The notes under the pieces are model-generated. The model saw only the letters and a program-made list of their open reading frames with translations. It ran no database searches and was not told where the DNA came from. 64,000 bases of DNA from Dillenia suffruticosa (Eukaryota; Streptophyta; Magnoliopsida; Dilleniales; Dilleniaceae): contig JAVTVX010000020.1 in assembly GCA_033439265.1 (NCBI GenBank), positions 315,001 through 379,000 of the forward strand. The letters are read 5' to 3'. Both the position numbers and the translations under genes were made by a program. This document shows positions 48,798 through 60,708 of the stretch, piece after piece. Position 1 is the stretch's first letter; each line of letters starts with the position of its first letter.

Positions 48798-50805
48798 ATG
48801 GCGTTGAGCGTGCTAACCGCACTTGATGCAGCCAGGTTACAGTACTACCACTACAAGGCAATTGCAATAGCGGGTATGGGACTACTCACAGATGCTTTCA
48901 ACCTCTTCTGTCTGCCTTTGGTTATGATTCTTCTCGGACGGGTTTACTATCCCCACGAGTCTATCCCCGTGGTTGTCAGCTCCTTACTTGCAGCAAGTCC
49001 TCTTCTTGGGACAGTTTTCGGTCAGCTGATCTTCGGCTGGCTTGGGGACAGTCAAGGCAGGCGGCGGGTTTACATGATCTCCCTCCTCACCATGGTGTTC
49101 AGTGCTTTTGCCTGCGGCTTCTCTATGGGGAAGAGCAGGGCTTGTGTTCTGGCGACTTTTGGGGTTTTCAGATTCACGCTTGGGGTTGGAATAGGAGGTG
49201 ACTATCCTCTCTCGGCAATAATCATGTCAGAGTTCGCCAACAAAAAGACCAGAGGACAGTTTATAGCCGCCGTTTTCTCGATGCAGGGATTTGGGATCCT
49301 GTTCAGCACTATGGTGACAATTGTGGTATGTGCCTTATTCAATTTTGCGTCCCATAAGGCATCGGAGGACACCAAATTGTCGATGGTAGATATGGCATGG
49401 CGCATTATTGTGATGTCTGGTGCAATTCCTGCTGCATTCACTTGCTACTTGAGGTCCAGGATGCCTGAAACCGCCAGGTACACAAACACATTTTTTTGAA
49501 CTAGAATTGCCTGTGATACTAAAGATACTCGAAATCCCACGTAAACTTTAAGTTTAGATGGACTACGAATTTTCTCTTCACGATAATTTATGGCGTCTGA
49601 ATCTAAAGCAATCCTTTTTTTCGACTTAACCATAATTGTAAGATAAATCAGGGAAAAACTTAATTTGATGTATCTGTAAGAATATCAACAGTTATGGCCC
49701 ACTGATAATTTGTCTTTATCCTAGTCTGAATTTTCCAATAAATCGAGAATTTCAAAGAACTCTGAACTTTTCTCTCGGGTGGTTCATCAACCGGGTAAAT
49801 CTTGACCTTCTTGTTAAGGGTCAGGTATCCTATTTCTTCCTTTCTAAAAGAAGAGAAAAAAATGTATGCAGATATACAGCGTTGGTGGAGCAAAATGAAC
49901 AACAAGCAGCAAGGGAGATAAAGCAAGTATTGGATGTTGAGTTGGAGCCAATCCCAGAAGAGCCAGCTGAAGTGCCACAAAGCCCATCATTGCCCAACTA
50001 TCCTTTCTTCTCCAAAACATTTATTCGTCTCCACGGTCACAATCTCTTTGGCTGCGCCTGCACTTGGATGTTGGTTGATGTCGTCTTTTATACCTTGAAT
50101 CTCTTTCAAAATCAAATATACGGTCTCCCAAGCTACTCGACAGATGCCAACACTGCCAAAGTATTTAAAGAAGTCATCAGAGTTGCTGCACATCAAGCAC
50201 TTATAGCCTTATGCTCTACACTTCCAGGCTATTTTGCAGCAGTGTATTTCATAGAGCGAATGGGAAGAGTCAAAATGCAAATTATAGGCTTCTTTTTCAT
50301 GGCTATTGGCTCCTTCGCTTTGGGGATACCCTACAAGAGCTACAAAGACAAAGACGGCAATATAGGCTTCATGGCCCTCTTCGGATTCACTTTGTTCTTC
50401 TCCAATTTCGGGCCAAATACCACCACTTTCATAGTCCCTGCAGAGCTTTTCCCGGCAAGATTCCGCACAACATGTCATGGAATATCGGGGGCATTTGGGA
50501 AACTCGGGGCGCTTATCGGACTCCTGGTCTTCAGTGTGGTTTCTCCAGATAATTACAACGACGATGAAGATTCAAAGTCGCTTAAGGAAGTATTTGAGTT
50601 GTGGGGGTGCGTTTGTCTAATAGGAATGGTGATTACATATTTCTTCACTCCTGAAACAAGGGGAAGGTCACTAGAGGACAATGAGACCGAGAATGTTGTA
50701 GATCTTGAAATGAGGCGCTTCCTTACTTGCCTCCAGAGCAGTTCCAGCGCTCGGACTCACTCCTCACTTGCCTCTACTGATGCCGAACCCACTGCTCATG
50801 TTTAG
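48798..50805 (+). CDS. PHT1-family H+/phosphate symporter, two exons
   Basis: Exons 48798-49477 and 49872-50805 encode 537 aa, typical for PHT1. It is a 12-helix major facilitator protein of the plasma membrane. Conserved features are the TM1 acidic residue in GMGLLTDAFNLF (Asp32), loop motif GWLGDSQGRRR, signature GGDYPLSAIIMSE at 133-145 (most members have Thr where this has the first Ile), and PETAR before the central hydrophilic loop (about 228-275). In TM7, W292-x3-D296-x3-Y300 match the phosphate-binding Trp/Asp/Tyr of structurally known PHT1 proteins. GPNTTTFIVPAELFPARFR and FTPETRGRSLEDNE are also present. It is closest in style to the PHT1 subgroup that carries an intron and the FTPET ending. 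Two P1BS motifs lie upstream, and an older PHT1 relic lies 3 kb away. No lesion seen. Confidence 0.95.
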
Positions 50806-50965
50806 AAGAGACTTGATTTAGCTACCGATTATGGTTTGTAAAGATGGATTATGCTTTTCCTTTTTTATTATTTATAAGTGATCCTACCGTATTTTGGACG
50901 AAGCCGCTGTCAATGTATAATTTTTGTGCTGGTTTGGTGGCTAAACTCAATGTTAGGGATCAAAC

Positions 50966-51130
50966 TCCTTGGTCAGACACTCTACCTTCTTAATCAGAGA
51001 TCTCGAGTTTGAGTCTCTGAGAATGACGAAAAATGATTTGAGAGAGTCAACCCCTAAAATGGGTTCCACAGTACTTGAATCAAATTAATCGGGTAAAAAA
51101 TCTGGATACTGATGATGAAAAAAAAAAACT
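50966..51130 (+). mobile_element. SINE copy with A tail
   Basis: CCTTGGTCAGACACTCTACC and CTCGAGTTTGAGTCTC give tRNA-like A/B box regions. The body AGAGAGTCAACCCCTAAAAT, GGGTTCCACAGTACTTGAAT, ATTAATCGGGTAAAAAATC ends in an A tail. This is the best-preserved member of its subfamily in the window. Confidence 0.75.
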
Positions 51131-51520
51131 CAATGCCAGGTGCACTGCTCATTCAATTAATTTGTCCACCATTAGAAGCACCGATCAACTTTTCATATGT
51201 CAGATAGATGTGTTGAAGCCAAATTTAACCCCGCACTATGTTGTCCTTTTGACTTAAATAGAGAATCGGTGATCTCGCACTTGCTGGATTGCCTTGAGGG
51301 AATGGATATGCAAAAAACTTGTTAGAGGTCACTCCGGCAAAGAAAATTTCAATACTCAAATCAGAAAGAACAGTAAATGAGAATAAAAGACCGAAAAAGT
51401 TTCAGCCCTGTGTAGCCTTTGTGCGTTGTATATAGAGTAGAGTGCGCACACTTGATAGGTTGTCTCTACATAATATATGTATTATATATGGTGAGTCTTG
51501 TATGTGTTTAGGGGTAGGAG

Positions 51521-51981
51521 CAATGTTATTAAAACCGGACCGAACCACGGGTTCAACCGGTTCAACCCTTCTTTTAACAATTTTGCGGTTCGGTTGAATA
51601 AAAATACCGTTTTACAATTGAACCGGACTGAACCGGCGGTTCAACAGTGAACCGAGGTTGAACCGCCGGATTTAAAAAACCGCGGTCTAGGGTTAAAACC
51701 TAAAAAAATATTTTTTTTAAGATTTTTTTTTATTTTTTTAATTTCTATGAGATGTGAGACTATCAATTTTTGATATTATGATTTTAATTTTTATTTTATA
51801 TGACTTTATAATTTAATTATTTAGTTCTTAATTATCAATATGAGTTTTAAAAGTAATTATTGATTATATTTAATTATTATTAAAAAATCAGCGGTTCGAC
51901 CATATTGATCCACGGTTCAATCGGTTTAACCATATTTTTGAATTTTACGGGTCAATACACGGTACGGTTCTGATAACATTG
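51521..51981. mobile_element. hAT-type MITE with 8-bp target duplication
   Basis: Terminal inverted repeats CAATGTTATTAAAACCG (left) and CAATGTTATCAGAACCG (right, reverse complement) bound a 461-base element rich in AACCGGTTCAACC words. It is flanked on both sides by GGTAGGAG (51513-51520 and 51982-51989), an 8-base target duplication diagnostic of hAT transposition. No transposase, so it is non-autonomous. The perfect target duplication suggests a fairly recent insertion. Confidence 0.92.
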
Positions 51982-53098
51982 GGTAGGAGTTGTAGTTGTT
52001 GACTTTCTTTAGATTCGGAGTTTCTAAGATAAGAAAGTTCCGGTTGTTATCATAGAGAACAGAAAAGCCTCCGTTGTTAAAAGATTTACTTCCTAAGCGG
52101 AAAAGATTACGATAAATTAATATCAAATTAAAGAAAATTTAAAATCGGTAAAGATTTATTTTCTTATTAGGTAGTTACAACGTAGACTTGTCACATAATA
52201 GGAAGGAACTATATCCATAATGATAGGGAGGATCGAGAGATTGGGAGGACCGAGAGATTGGATAATAACTGAGAGGATTTTATCAAAAGGCCTAGATTGA
52301 GAGGGAGATTTCAGCCAAACAGAAACCGAGGGTGTAAGAGTGTTTATTGTTTATCGATAGTGATTTGTGAGTTCTATGATCGTGGATCTGTTGAGGCTCT
52401 GTAGTTATGGGCTGTCAAATCATGTACCATCAAAATGTGTCTGTATTTTTAATTGAATCGGAAATGGGAATGAAACAAACTGAGTTTGATGGTTTCAAAA
52501 TTGTTGACCCATTTAATCCTTTAAAAGTTCAATTTTGATTTTTCATTTTGAAGAACCGGAAACAAACGATTCTCAATTTGAACCACTAAGAATCATCAAT
52601 TCTCAATTAGAAACATTAATGATTCAAATCAAAAGTTTTTAAAAATATTTTTTAATTTATTAACCGTAGAATAAATGATATTAAAAATTAAAAATATTAA
52701 AAAAACCATTATTATTAATTTGAAGACAAAAGTAATTTTTTTTTACTTAATATTGAACCAAGTTACTAAAATTCAATTATAAAAATACATATTATTTTTA
52801 TATTACAAGAACTACTTTAAATAAATTATTTTATAAATTTAGTGAGGGATAAATATTTAGCCTTCATAGATTGTGGCAAGATTGTGGCAAAATGAGTTTC
52901 AAATATCGGGTAATCAATTGATTAAAAAATTCGGTCAAAGAAAAAGATAAAATAGTTTTCCAATTAAATTGATTTCATCATTAATCATTTATATTTTTTA
53001 TATTCATTTTTTATTAAAAAAAATCGATATTTATATTTATTTTTATTATTTTTTTAATTTTTTAATTTCAATTGTAAAATCAAAAATAAAGTCGAAAT

Positions 53099-53296
53099 CA
53101 TTTGAAATCAAAATTGAAATTAACGATTTTTAGAATCAGAATAGAAATATTATGTTTAAGGTTTGGTTTGATTTCTCTAAATCAAAACCTTGAGAATCAT
53201 TTGAAATCAGAATTAAAATTGACGATTTTAAAATCAGAATCAAAATATTTTATTTAAGATTTGGTTTTGATTTCTCTAAATCAAAGATTTGAAAAC
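53099..53296. repeat. 98-bp tandem duplication
   Basis: Two units of about 98 bases both run from CATTTGAAATCA through TTGATTTCTCTAAATCAAA with moderate divergence. They lie in AT-rich DNA that may itself be an old transposon. Confidence 0.75.
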
Positions 53297-53999
53297 GGTC
53301 ACTTTGAGAACCCAGACTCTGTCTAATGTTAGCAATTGAATAAATTTGTTAATTAATTTAGAAATAAATATAATTTTGTCTATTACAAATAGCTCTAGGA
53401 CTTTTTCTTTTTCATTTTTTGATAATTGCCTTATCTCAACCATAAAAAATAAAATTACAAAATCAGCCCTTCCTTCCTTAAAATAATAAACAACTATTAA
53501 AGATTTAATTTTTTATTTGAAAACATTGAAAATATATTTTCCTAAAGGAGAGAGTCAGAAGAAAAAAGGAAAAGGAAAAAAAATAATAAAGGCGGGTGAA
53601 GATCGTTAACCAATCGGAGGGAATGACAGCGGGGGTGCTGCGGGGACGGTTTTCCGACAATAGTAACGTGAATTCATGGTGTACGCAAAATTGAGGGTGA
53701 AAGAAAGGCAGTCATGGGTTTAATCGAAGGAAGATTTGAGATTTGAGAGGTGGAGAGAGAGTTGAGGGCGCAGGAAGAAGAAGAAAAAAGGAAGAGAGAG
53801 GGGGGAAGGGGGATGAACGGGGGAAGGACTACTTGAAAGAAACCGCGGGCCAATACGAGCCAACCAGAAGAAGCTAGAGAAAGAGATGACGAACAATAAG
53901 AGACGGAGATTCAGAGGTTAACCCAGATGCAACTTGTTGAAATAGTCATAAGCAATGAGTAATCGTCAGTCATATTCATGCTTTCTTCATGAGCAATGA

Positions 54000-54775
54000 C
54001 TTCTGAGACCTTTGTAACAAAATATAGCTAAAAAAAATTTAAAAAAAAACCCGTGAGCAAAATAATTTCAGATCTAATACATATTTGTCGCGGATTGAAC
54101 CTGCGATAGGATATGTCATGAGTTAAACCCGCAATATGACCACGTGACGGCGAGTGGATGGTGTTGCGTCTTGAAGACATGATAAGGGCACTGTAATAGG
54201 GGGAGACGGCTCCCGCGGCAGTGGGGGAGGGAGAGAAAGGGAGGCTCGTGCGGCTGTGGGGGGAGGGAGGGAGAGGGCTTATGCGGCAGTGGGGGAGGGA
54301 GGGAGAGGGAGGAGTGCTGCAGGGGAGAGAGAGAGAGAGGAGTGCCACGGGGGAGGGAGAGAGAGAGAGGTGGGAGTACCGCAGGGGAGAGAGAGAGAGA
54401 GAAAGGGAGAGTGCAGTGCCGCGGGGGGAGAGAGGGAGAGCGCAGCTCCAGCGGGGGGGAGGGAGAGAGAGAGAGCGCACCATCGCGGGGGAGGAGTGTA
54501 GCACCGCGGGTGGTGGAGCGTCGCAGTGTCTCGTCTTGAGACGCGACAAGCCTTATTGAGTTTTGGGGACACGGCACAGTATGTCACATCTTCAAAACGC
54601 AACATCACCTACTCGCCGTCACGTGGTCATGTCGCAGGTTCAACTCGCGATATAGCCTGTCACGGGTTCAACCCGCGACAAATATGGGTTAGATCCGGAA
54701 TTATTTTACTTTCAGGGTTTTTTTTAAAATTTTTTTAGGTATATTTTGGTGCATAACTTTGAGTTCTGATACTGC
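54000..54775. mobile_element. Foldback (long-TIR) element with purine-rich core
   Basis: The left arm (about 54000-54182) and right arm (about 54585-54775) are inverted copies of each other. Both contain ATATTTGTCGCGG, CACGTGACGGCGAGT and poly-A with TTTAAA at the outer ends. Between them, 54190-54540 is a GA/G-rich minisatellite with repeating GCGGGGGGAGAGAG-like units. No transposase is present. Long arms suggest a Mutator-like or foldback element. Long ORFs on both strands here (for example 54549-54028 on -) are products of the low-complexity repeat. It is flanked by a direct repeat of about 90 bases (53899-53983 and 54777-54865). Confidence 0.75.
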
Positions 54776-54979
54776 AGAGACGGAGATTCATAAGGGTTGA
54801 CCCGATTTTCTCCCAAATGAGATCATGATTACTCAAAATCAATAAGTAATTGTCAATGAAAAAGTAGAAAAAAGAGAAATTTTACTTTAAAAAAAATAAA
54901 GAATTTTGATGGAAAGTAGGATGGATAGGTTAGAAACCCAAATTTGTGCATCTTGTTGTCGATTCAATTGCTGTTGTAA

Positions 54980-55337
54980 GTGTAAAAATATTCATGCAAG
55001 TCTAATACATGAATTACAAAACAAAATTGAACCAAAGAACAAGCGGAAGCAAAATATACCTCCAGCCATGGATTTCGGCAATTGTAACTCCCTTCTCAGC
55101 ACCTCTGGACGTGCAAGAAGCCTTCTAAGCTCTCAATTCTCTCTCTAGATGGTGCGTGAGACTAATGAATTGAGTTTAGGGACCCTTGTTATAGTTACCC
55201 CTATTTATAATGGTTGTGCCATCAACAACCATTATTGAGGTCCATACTTGGTTACCCCTTTGGTAAGTGAAGAATCCCTTACTTTCAGGAATGGTTTTGC
55301 AGGGTATGGAGAGTGATGGGCCATCCTCTTGTTCTTT
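54980..55337 (-). repeat. 3' LTR (LTR B) of the copia element
   Basis: It follows a purine tract (AAGTGGGAGAATGAAAG on minus, near 55351-55335), contains a TATA-like CATTATAAATAGG and ends TTAGACTTGCATGAATATTT. Exact ends are uncertain. Confidence 0.6.
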
Positions 55338-55777
55338 CATTCTCCCACTTGGTCCACTCACCCAACTTGGTAACTTTATCCAAGGCGAAACTTAATGGAA
55401 AAAACACACATGAATCATAGTGACAAGTCCTCTAATTCAGCGAGTATCGTCACCTGTGTATCATAACGCATGCTACTCCCTATCCTTATGGTAACCATCT
55501 TTATGAATAAACCCTATGTTTATTCGGGATCTATTTTCATAAAATTTTCTCAAAACTAGAATGTGCACAAATTCTTATACGAAAAAATTCAATTCGAAAT
55601 TCAATTAAAATTGGGATTTAAACCCATATTTACAACATGATCCCTGAATTTAACTGGAGGCATGCCTTTAGTCAGGGGATCAGCAAGCATACATTCAGTG
55701 CTTAGATGTTGGATTACAACCTTATTTTCCAATATGCGTCCCCTTATGGCTAAATACTTAATGTCAATGTGTTTATT

Positions 55778-56202
55778 TCAAATACCACTCTTATTATTTT
55801 TAGCCAGAAACACCGCAGTCGAATTATCACAAAATATGTTTAATGGTTTAGGTACAGAGTCGAAAATCCTTAACACAGCCATGAAACTTCGTAGCCACAC
55901 CGCCTGTGACGTAGCCTCAAAACACGCCACAAATTCAGCTTCTATAGTAGAGGTCGTAGTCAATGTCCGCTTAACACTCCTCCATGATATAGCTCCACTG
56001 ACCAGAATAAAAATATATCCAGATGTTGACTTTCGAGAATCAACACAGCCAGCAAAGTTCGAGTCTGAGTATCCGACCACCTCAAAATTGTCGGTCCTCT
56101 TATATGTGAGCATGTAGTTCTTGGTGCCTTGCAAGTACCGTAACACCTTCTTTGCAGCCTTCCAATCTCCAAACCGGGATTATTTTGATATCGTCCTAAC
56201 AT
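55778..56202 (-). pseudogene. Copia RNase H domain relic
   Basis: Recognisable as LRYLQGTKNYMLTYKR, GYSDSNFAGCVDSRKSTSGY, GAISWRSVKRTLTTTSTIEAE, FVACFEATSQAVWLR and IFCDNSTAVFLAKN, the usual copia RNase H sequence with its acidic residues. A frameshift separates it from the PYASIVGSLMYAQVCTRPD segment upstream (near 56215). Confidence 0.85.
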
Positions 56203-56709
56203 TCAAACTGCATGCACTATATCAGGTCGGGTACAGACTTGTGCATACATAAGGCTTCCAACTATGGAAGCATACGGAATATTGGTCATCTGTTCCCTTT
56301 CCAATGATATAGCTTCACTAGATATTTCTAACCTCTTAATCCTAACATATCTCCTTAATGTCGGCTCAATAGTCTCTCTAGGAAAGGGCTGTCCAACTTG
56401 ACCTGTTCCAGTGTCAATAGATTGCGGAATATTTTGATTATCATCTGTAATCGGGTCAACATCCATAGGTACTGGATGGACGCTTTGAATGACAATCATG
56501 CTTTCACTTGAAGTGGAAGACATACTTGATAGATTCCTTTCAGGGACTAAATCTTGAAAGAAATCCCTCCCACCAATCAAGTGATCCTTAAGAAATTTCG
56601 CGTTCCTCGATTCCACAAACCTAGTATGATAAGATGGACAATAGAATCTGTATCTCTTGGACCTTTCAGCATATCCAACAAAATACCTACTAATGGTCCT
56701 TGGATCCAA
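56203..56709 (-). pseudogene. Integrase C-terminus fused to post-RT segment (RT deleted)
   Basis: It begins with the integrase tail (LDPRTISRYFVGYAERSKRY) and linker ending EPTLRRYVRIKR. It then jumps directly to EREQMTNIPYASIVGSLMYA, which normally lies after the reverse transcriptase. The whole polymerase core, including the YVDD motif, is missing; the junction is near 56330. Confidence 0.8.
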
Positions 56710-56718
56710 TTTTTTTTC

Positions 56719-57450
56719 TTATAGATTATAAATCCTTACTTCTGATGGGCATCCCCAAACGCGTACATGTCGCAAACTGGGTTTCCAACCTTTGAACATT
56801 TCGAATGGGGTTTTGGAAACCGCCTTGGTTGGAACTCTATTTAATGTGTACACAGCCGTTTTAAGGGTTTCAATCCACAAGGATTTAGGCAATTTAGAGC
56901 TATACATCATGCTCCTTACCATATCCAACAATGTCCGATTTCTTCTTTTAACCACACCATTTTGGTCTGGAGAACCAGACATGGTATATTAGGCGACAAT
57001 CCCAGTTTCTTGAAGAAATCGAGCAAATGGACCAGGTGTTTGTCCATATTCAGTATACCTCCCATAGTATTCTCCACCTCTATCCGATTTCACTATCTTT
57101 ATTTGCTTACCGTTTTTTTTCTCTACTTTTGCCTTGAAAACTTTAAAGACATCCAACGCCCCATTCTTATGGCGAAGGAGATAGAGATACATATAACGTG
57201 AATAATTATCAATAAAAGTGATGAAATACCTTTGGTCATATGAGTCCATATCTGAACAACATATGTCTATATGAATGATCTCTAATAGATCTAAGCTCCT
57301 CTTGGCACCTTTCTTTGACTTATTGGACTGTTTACCCTTAATACAGTCCACACAGATTTCAAAATCACTAAAATTTAAAGTACTAAGTATTTTATCCTTT
57401 ACCAACTTTTTAACCCTTTCGATAGAGATATGTTCTAATCTCCGATGTCA
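56719..57450 (-). pseudogene. Copia integrase core relic
   Basis: HRRLEHISIERVKKLVKDK, a zinc-binding C-x2-C (CVDCIKGKQ), IHIDICC, FITFIDNYSRY and SDRGGEYYG are readable. The third catalytic position, normally Glu in GVAERRN, is Lys (GVVKRRN). In-frame stops replace Trp before HRRL, Gln near 56990 and Gln near 56715. Confidence 0.85.
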
Positions 57451-58151
57451 CAATATAAAGGAATTTTCATTTATGGCATACATTTTTACACCAACATGTA
57501 TTGTGTTGTAACATGTGTTATCTTGCAAATTAGTTTCGTATAGTCTGTCAATCAATAGACCCGTACCAACGACATTTGAATACAAAAGTAATGTTATTGT
57601 ATTATTGAATTGGAAAGAATATCCAAATTGTATAAGTTTTGATACAGAAATTAGATTTCTAAAAAAACTTGATACATAAAAAATTCTTTCCAACTGCAAG
57701 ACATGTCCACTAGTCAAAATAAGCTTGCGATCTCCAATGGCTTCTACATGCGAGCTCATCTTGTTTCCTGAATAGATGAATTGTCTACTGGTTTTCGCAG
57801 GTTTTGCAAGCCCTGCAACACGTTCGTAATATGAATTAAGTATTCAGAATCAATCCACCATGTGTCATAAGAGGTTTCAGTTATAAAAGATTCATAACAT
57901 ACCAAAGAGATTTCCGTACCTCTGGCAGCAAGCCATTTCTGAAATTTGGTACAGTCCTTCTTTATGTGTCTCCTTTTTTTACAGAAGAAACACATAGACT
58001 CCTTTTTTATAATTGGGGTAGGTCCCTTTGCCTTTCCTTTCAGCTTGGCTTTTCCCTTCGTCTTTCCTTTCATGACCAAATGTGCGTTACTGGTTCCCTC
58101 CTTTATTTCCATGAGCAACCTTCCTTCTTCCTGTACACACATGGTCATCAA
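57448..58151 (-). pseudogene. CCHC zinc knuckle and protease region relic
   Basis: CFFCKKRRHIKKDC has the C-x2-C-x4-H-x4-C spacing of the nucleocapsid knuckle. WWIDSEYLIHITN is the site of the protease, where the active-site D-S/T-G is degraded. A frame change near 57757 separates it from VEAIGDRKLILTSGHVLQLE. Confidence 0.8.
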
Positions 58152-58189
58152 CTCATTGATGGACTATTTAGCCTTATGCGTGTTATAGG

Positions 58190-58694
58190 AAATTTTGAAA
58201 GAACTATAAAGCTATGGAAGGGTGTTCAAAATATAGTGCACTAGGAAAGATTCAGACATCTCCACCTCAAGAGTCTTTAGTTGGGCCACTATATCCCGGA
58301 TCCTCATGATATGCTCGCGCACTCCTTGGATAGTAGTTCGATGAGAACTCCATAATCAAGGTGTTAGCAAGAGCTTTATTAGACATCTCGAATTGCTCAT
58401 CAATTGCCTTAAGAAGTGCACGGACGTCATTATGCTGATTGACGGAGCCGCGGATACCAGTTGATATTTTATCCTTAATGAACATCGTACTGAGACGATT
58501 AGATCGCTTCCAACGCTCATAAAGAGCTTTGTCCGCTGTAAAGCTGGCATCCGTTATCCTAGGCGGTTCGTCATGCCTGATAGTATAATCTAAGTCGCAC
58601 CATCCCAAATTGAGAAGTATCTTATCTTTCCAAACCTTATAGTTCTCACCATTTAATATGAGAATTTCAACGATATCAACGATTTGTATAGCTG
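58190..58694 (-). pseudogene. Copia Gag relic
   Basis: UBN2-type Gag sequence: LNGENYKVWKDKILLNLGWC, ERWKRSNRLSTMFIKDKIS, and, after a frameshift near 58335, REHIMRIRDIVAQLKTLEVE. No start codon is visible at the expected place. Confidence 0.75.
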
Positions 58695-60157
58695 CAACAA
58701 AAATGTTTACAAAATTTAGTTAAGGCTTTAACATATGTTTACCAATGTAAAACATATAAAATAAATCTCCTAACATAAAAATTGTCTATGGGCTGAATTT
58801 CTAATTCAGATTAGATTTATTATACTTTATGAAAAAACTGACAAAATAACTTCATTTCCTAATGCCTGTAGGCTAATTAGGAGAAATTATATAGAAAATC
58901 TTTCCCTGAATTAGAGCTTCCCTACAAGACAACATCACTTGTGCACCAGGAAGGTCCCCAGGTAGCTGGTGGGTCACATGGGACCGCTTAAGAACCAGCC
59001 AACTTTAGACTTATTCCTATCTTGTTAACAAGACTTTCCTAGATATGCACTTGATCTGCTGAACATGAAAAACCTTGTAGGAGAAAACTATAAAGTCAGG
59101 TAGATTATCCACATAACTAGGTTATCCAGTCTTACAATCTAATCCTGATTAATTATTTTTAATACCACAAAAATTCTTGTGGAATAAAATTTGTCACACA
59201 AAAATAAATAATCACAAATAATATTTTTTATTTTATGTGGTCAAAACTATCCCAATATATAATTTCTTTTATATTAGAACTGTTGTGGCCATACCTTAAT
59301 AATCAAAAATCATACGAACCACAAGAATATTTTCCTTCAATTTTATGTAGGTTTTAACATTTATTTTGCATGCGTCTTTATATGTAAAAACCATACAAAA
59401 ATTAATATATACAAAGTTACAAAGTTTCAATAATTTTATAATTTTGTACGGGTCTTAACCTTTATATTATACGTCCCTCAATGTGTAAAAGACCATATAA
59501 AAATTAATTTGTGTAAAATATATAATTTTTCATTTATGTGTAATACCATAATACACATAAATCTAAAAATTTTAATTTTAAATTCTCAGAAATGACTCAA
59601 ATATGAATTTAAAATTAAAAACTAAATTTTTCATTTTTTTTTAAGTCCAAAGGACTAATCTGTAACATTTTAAAATATGTTGGGACCAATCTGTAACATT
59701 TCAAGGTTTATCGGGTTTTTTTATAAAGGCCGGGCACCAATGTGCAATGTCTTAAAATTTTGTGAGTTTTTGAAAGGTCATAGGGACCAGATTGCAACAT
59801 ATTAAAAACATTTTGGGTAATTTCATAATTACAGAACATTTTGGGGCATATCCATTATTTTTAAAAATTGCAGACCAAAATGACGTCATTTTGGTTTGTA
59901 TCCGGGTTTTCTTCACCCGAATGGACCCCGAGGTCCCGACCCGGATCCGGCGAGTCTGAATGCCGGAATGTTGCCGGAAAGTGCCAAAAAACTCCATTTT
60001 TTGCACTGAAAACATAAAATCATCCGAAATTTCATGCAAAACTCATTTCCAATCTCAAAACCCCAAAATTTACTCAAATTTGGGCCAATTTTTAAAAAAT
60101 TCAGAACCAAAAAAAAAAATTGAAAATTTTGCCAGAAAATACAGACAAAGGTTCTAA

Positions 60158-60172
60158 TGGCTCTGATACTAA
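60158..60172 (-). other. Primer-binding site of the copia element
   Basis: On minus, TTAGTATCAGAGCC lies directly inside the 5' LTR. It matches the initiator-Met-tRNA type site (TGGTATCAGAGC) common in plant copia elements, with one mismatch. Confidence 0.8.
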
Positions 60173-60173
60173 A

Positions 60174-60708
60174 TTTAAAAATATTCATGCAATTCTAATA
60201 CATGAATTACAAAACTGAAGGTTTTCATATAAACCAACAAACAATTTTTCTCATACGGAAATTATTGGATCTAAATTAGATCAGAATCACTTACCTTTTT
60301 CCGACGGTTGGGTATTCTCGATCTAGAAGATGTCACGAAATGGATCACCTTCTCTTGTTCACAATCCAAATACCTTGGTGATAATGATCAACGAATTTAA
60401 GCCCTTTCATTGTGAAGAATAAGTTTTTTTCTCTCTCTGCCATGAAAATGGCTTCTCCACTTTCTAAAAAAAATGGCTTATCTTATTTTGTTTGTTCTCC
60501 TCGTCACCCCAAAAAAAGGCAAGGGAGAAGAATATGCATCATAAAGAACGAGAAAGAGAGGGGGGGAGGTTTTCCTTTGCATTTGGCACACATGAGGGAG
60601 TTGAGGGGTGATTTTCTTTTTCAATAACCACTCTCTCCCTCACATTTAAACATTCAAATGTTGGGGCGGGTCTACCCTTATGGGCGGACCCGCCTCCATT
60701 TTTCAACA
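60174..60708 (-). repeat. 5' LTR (LTR A) of the copia element
   Basis: It starts TGTTGAAAAATGG on minus (60708) after a purine-rich GTGTGAGTGGAAGA and ends GAATTGCATGAATATTT next to the primer-binding site. Only the terminal 40 or so bases match LTR B. Confidence 0.65.

Larger units (their letters stand above)
50806..54000. other. Transposon-rich intergenic region downstream of PHT1
   Basis: No gene recognised. It holds a SINE (50966-51130), a larger decayed repeat (about 51257-52330) interrupted by a hAT MITE (51521-51981), AT-rich DNA, a 98-bp tandem duplication (53099-53296), and from 53560 a purine-rich GC-richer stretch leading into the foldback element. Confidence 0.5.
54980..60708 (-). 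mobile_element. Dead Ty1/copia LTR retrotransposon, chimeric LTRs
   Basis: On the minus strand the order is LTR (60708-60174), primer-binding site, long leader (about 60157-58700), Gag, CCHC knuckle/protease region, integrase, RNase H, then purine tract and LTR (about 55337-54980). Integrase before RNase H is copia order. The polymerase domain is almost wholly deleted, there are several stops and frameshifts, and the integrase catalytic Glu is replaced. The two LTRs share only their last 40 or so bases, so they are not sister LTRs. The element cannot move itself. Confidence 0.88.

Noticed and set aside
49202..50478. Minus-strand ORFs across PHT1
   Set aside because: Antisense shadows of the transporter exons.
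54028..54608. Several long overlapping ORFs on both strands
   Set aside because: They are translations of a GA/CT-rich minisatellite inside the foldback element (Arg-Glu-Gly or Ser-Leu-Pro runs), open in many frames because of composition.
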